This document shows positions 5,999 to 7,220 of a DNA stretch of 7,220 nucleotides, piece after piece. The stretch is from NCBI GenBank assembly GCA_003218525.1, contig QHNU01000041.1, positions 4,614 through 11,833 on the forward strand, given 5' to 3'. Source of the DNA: Verrucomicrobiota bacterium. Lineage in GTDB: Bacteria; Verrucomicrobiota; Verrucomicrobiia; Chthoniobacterales; UBA10450. The position numbers and the translations under genes were made by a program. The notes beneath the pieces are model-generated. The model had not been told where the DNA came from, made no database searches, and worked only from the letters and a program-made list of their open reading frames with translations. Every line of letters starts with the position of its first letter. Position 1 is the first letter of the stretch.

Positions 5999-6665
5999 AA
6001 AACGAATTTTCACGATCGCAATGTTCATCGTATTCGCCCGCGGCCTGGCCAATGCGCAAGTACCGTCTAGCCCGGCTCCACTGCCTTCGGTCGCTCCATC
6101 GCGATCTGTTCGACTGAGTTTCCTTCCGCCCCCGATGGAAGGGACGATCAGCCTTGGAATCTACGACGAGGCCGATCAACTCGTGCGGGTGTTGCATCAA
6201 GAAGCGGAATTCGATGAATTTTCAATCGGCGCAGACGCGCTTGTCACGAAGTGGGACGGCAAAGATGACGATGGTTTTGAATTGCCGCCGGGGAAATATT
6301 CCGCACGCGGTTTCCTGGTGGCCCCTATCAAAGTGGAAGAGATCGCACCGGCGAACGCTCCGCCAACAGAAATGGCAAACAATGTGCGGCTCAAGCTGAT
6401 TGCGAACCCGCTGGAAAATAATGAGCAACCGGTCATCGATCTGGCCGTTGGTTTTGACGACGAAAATGCATTCTTGAGATCAGGCGATGGCCTGCCTCTG
6501 GTGACGATCGCCCAGATCAGCGATACCAAACGGGCCTGGGTGACGCAGCGATCGGACAAAACTCTCGATGCATTTCTCGATAATGGAGCCGACCGTCGCC
6601 AGTTCCACGTCAGCGGCGCGGCCAGGATGATGGCTTTCGACTGCGGCGAGTTCGAACTCAAGTGA
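5994..6665 (+). CDS. Secreted protein with a FlgD-like Ig domain
   Basis: A 223-residue protein of unknown function. Residues 1-21 are a clear signal peptide (MTKR, hydrophobic IFTIAMFIVF, cleavage predicted after ANA before Q22). A Pro/Ser/Ala-rich linker (23-38) follows. Residues about 39-110 resemble the FlgD-like Ig fold: VRLSFLPPP, then the beta pattern ISLGIYDEADQLVRVL, WDGKDDDGFELPPGKYSARGF. The WDGkDddG-x-x-x-PPGkY pattern is typical of that fold in export or carbohydrate-associated proteins and does not imply a flagellum; no flagellar genes are nearby. The rest (about 130-223) has no motif I recognise. There are no transmembrane segments after the signal. The ATG at 5994 gives a complete signal peptide; the next ATG (6021) would leave only a short one. 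The start lies in a palindromic repeat and has no Shine-Dalgarno. A role in the periplasm or cell envelope is inferred. Confidence 0.75.
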   Translation: MTKRIFTIAMFIVFARGLANAQVPSSPAPLPSVAPSRSVRLSFLPPPMEGTISLGIYDEADQLVRVLHQEAEFDEFSIGADALVTKWDGKDDDGFELPPGKYSARGFLVAPIKVEEIAPANAPPTEMANNVRLKLIANPLENNEQPVIDLAVGFDDENAFLRSGDGLPLVTIAQISDTKRAWVTQRSDKTLDAFLDNGADRRQFHVSGAARMMAFDCGEFELK

Positions 6666-6710
6666 GAAAGCGCGTGGTCAGTCGCGTAAATCTTTGTTAG
6701 TTAGGCGCCG

Positions 6711-7220
6711 ATGGCTGCCACGGAGCTTCAGCATACCCTCGCAAAATCGGCCGGGCTGACCGGCACCGCGCTGCACACGGGCGAGAAAGTCACGCTCCGC
6801 TTGCTACCGGCACCGGTCGATCACGGGATCAAATTCAAGCGCAGGGATCTGGCGGATGAACCGGTAATTGATGCGAACATTGCCAATCTTAAAACGGTTG
6901 AACGGGCCACGACGATCGGTGAAGGAGCGGTCCGGGTGCACACGGTCGAACATGTGTTGTCGGCCCTCAGTGCAATGGGGATCGACAATGCCATTGTCGA
7001 AATGGATGCCAATGAACCACCGATCGGAGACGGCAGTGCCGCGCCCTATGTCGAAGTGATCAATAAAGCCGGTACCCTCGCCCAAGACGCATCGCGGCGA
7101 TTTTTCGATGTCCGCGATCCAATTCACATTGAATCAAAAAACGGCTCGCTCGTGGTTTTGCTGCCCGACGCAAAGTTTCGCATTTCATGCACCCAGGCAG
7201 GGCCGAACAATCGTTTCACC
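6711..7220 (+). CDS. lpxC: UDP-3-O-acyl-N-acetylglucosamine deacetylase LpxC, N-terminal part (cut by window end)
   Basis: Zinc amidase that catalyses the committed step of lipid A synthesis, removing the acetyl group from UDP-3-O-acyl-GlcNAc at the cytoplasmic face. The 170 visible residues align with E. coli LpxC: QHTLAKSAGLTGTALHTGEKVTL matches the QRTL...GVGLHTGKKVTL start, and VHTVEHVLSALSAMGIDNA (76-94) contains E80 and zinc ligand H81 (E. coli E78, H79). IGDGSAAPYV (105-114) is the family's MDGSAAPFV. The other zinc ligands lie beyond the right edge. In several phyla, including relatives of the likely host, LpxC is fused to FabZ; whether this one is cannot be seen. The ATG at 6711 places the first motif at the family's usual position, and a weak AGG lies about seven bases upstream. 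It follows the FlgD-like gene by 45 bases. Confidence 0.95.
   Translation, partial: MAATELQHTLAKSAGLTGTALHTGEKVTLRLLPAPVDHGIKFKRRDLADEPVIDANIANLKTVERATTIGEGAVRVHTVEHVLSALSAMGIDNAIVEMDANEPPIGDGSAAPYVEVINKAGTLAQDASRRFFDVRDPIHIESKNGSLVVLLPDAKFRISCTQAGPNNRFT

Noticed and set aside
5733..6200. Minus-strand open frames across 5708-6200
   Set aside because: They run antisense to the end of the branching enzyme and the signal peptide of the FlgD-like gene, both well supported; the translations show no protein-like pattern.
5994..6665. Flagellar hook-capping protein FlgD
   Set aside because: Only the Ig-like portion is FlgD-like. The protein has a Sec signal peptide and no other flagellar gene is nearby.

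Overview
The window looks like a chromosomal stretch of a Gram-negative bacterium. The most likely source is a soil or aquatic Verrucomicrobiota (Chthoniobacterales-like). This is an inference from the lpxC gene (an outer membrane with lipid A), the set of neighbours, moderately GC-rich codon use and starts that often lack a Shine-Dalgarno sequence. No 16S or other decisive marker is present. Seven of the eight genes lie on the + strand. No tRNA, rRNA, CRISPR array, transposase or integrase is visible.

Layout: (i) 1-131, minus strand: the first ~43 codons of an unrecognised gene that leaves the window on the left. (ii) 132-246: a short divergent intergenic region. (iii) 247-1002: a secreted DUF1326-type protein with all five cysteines in a 20-residue cluster. 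(iv) 1021-2004: prmA, the ribosomal protein L11 methyltransferase, whose frame runs about 55 codons past the expected end and overlaps the next gene. (v) 1932-3008: a tandem two-domain nucleoside diphosphate kinase whose first domain has lost its catalytic residues. Its start codon sits in a nested inverted repeat. (vi) 3036-4196 plus stop: a class I (type Ib) aspartate-type aminotransferase. (vii) about 4298-5917: a GH57/DUF1957 1,4-alpha-glucan branching enzyme. Its conserved N-terminus is encoded upstream of the first in-frame ATG (4466), so the usual start call truncates it; either a CTG start or a one-base frameshift is implied. (viii) 5994-6665: a secreted protein with a FlgD-like Ig fold. 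(ix) 6711-7220: the first 170 codons of lpxC, cut by the right edge.

The genes do not form one pathway. They are mostly housekeeping: ribosome modification, nucleotide balance, amino-acid metabolism, glycogen branching and lipid A synthesis, with two exported proteins of unknown role. prmA-ndk-aminotransferase are tightly packed and probably co-transcribed. The most interesting non-coding signal is a pair of 28-bp palindromic elements (4202-4229 and, inverted, 5971-5998). They flank the branching enzyme gene and differ by two compensating base pairs in the stem, and the second copy supplies the start codon of the following gene. I found no evidence of a novel defence or mobile system.
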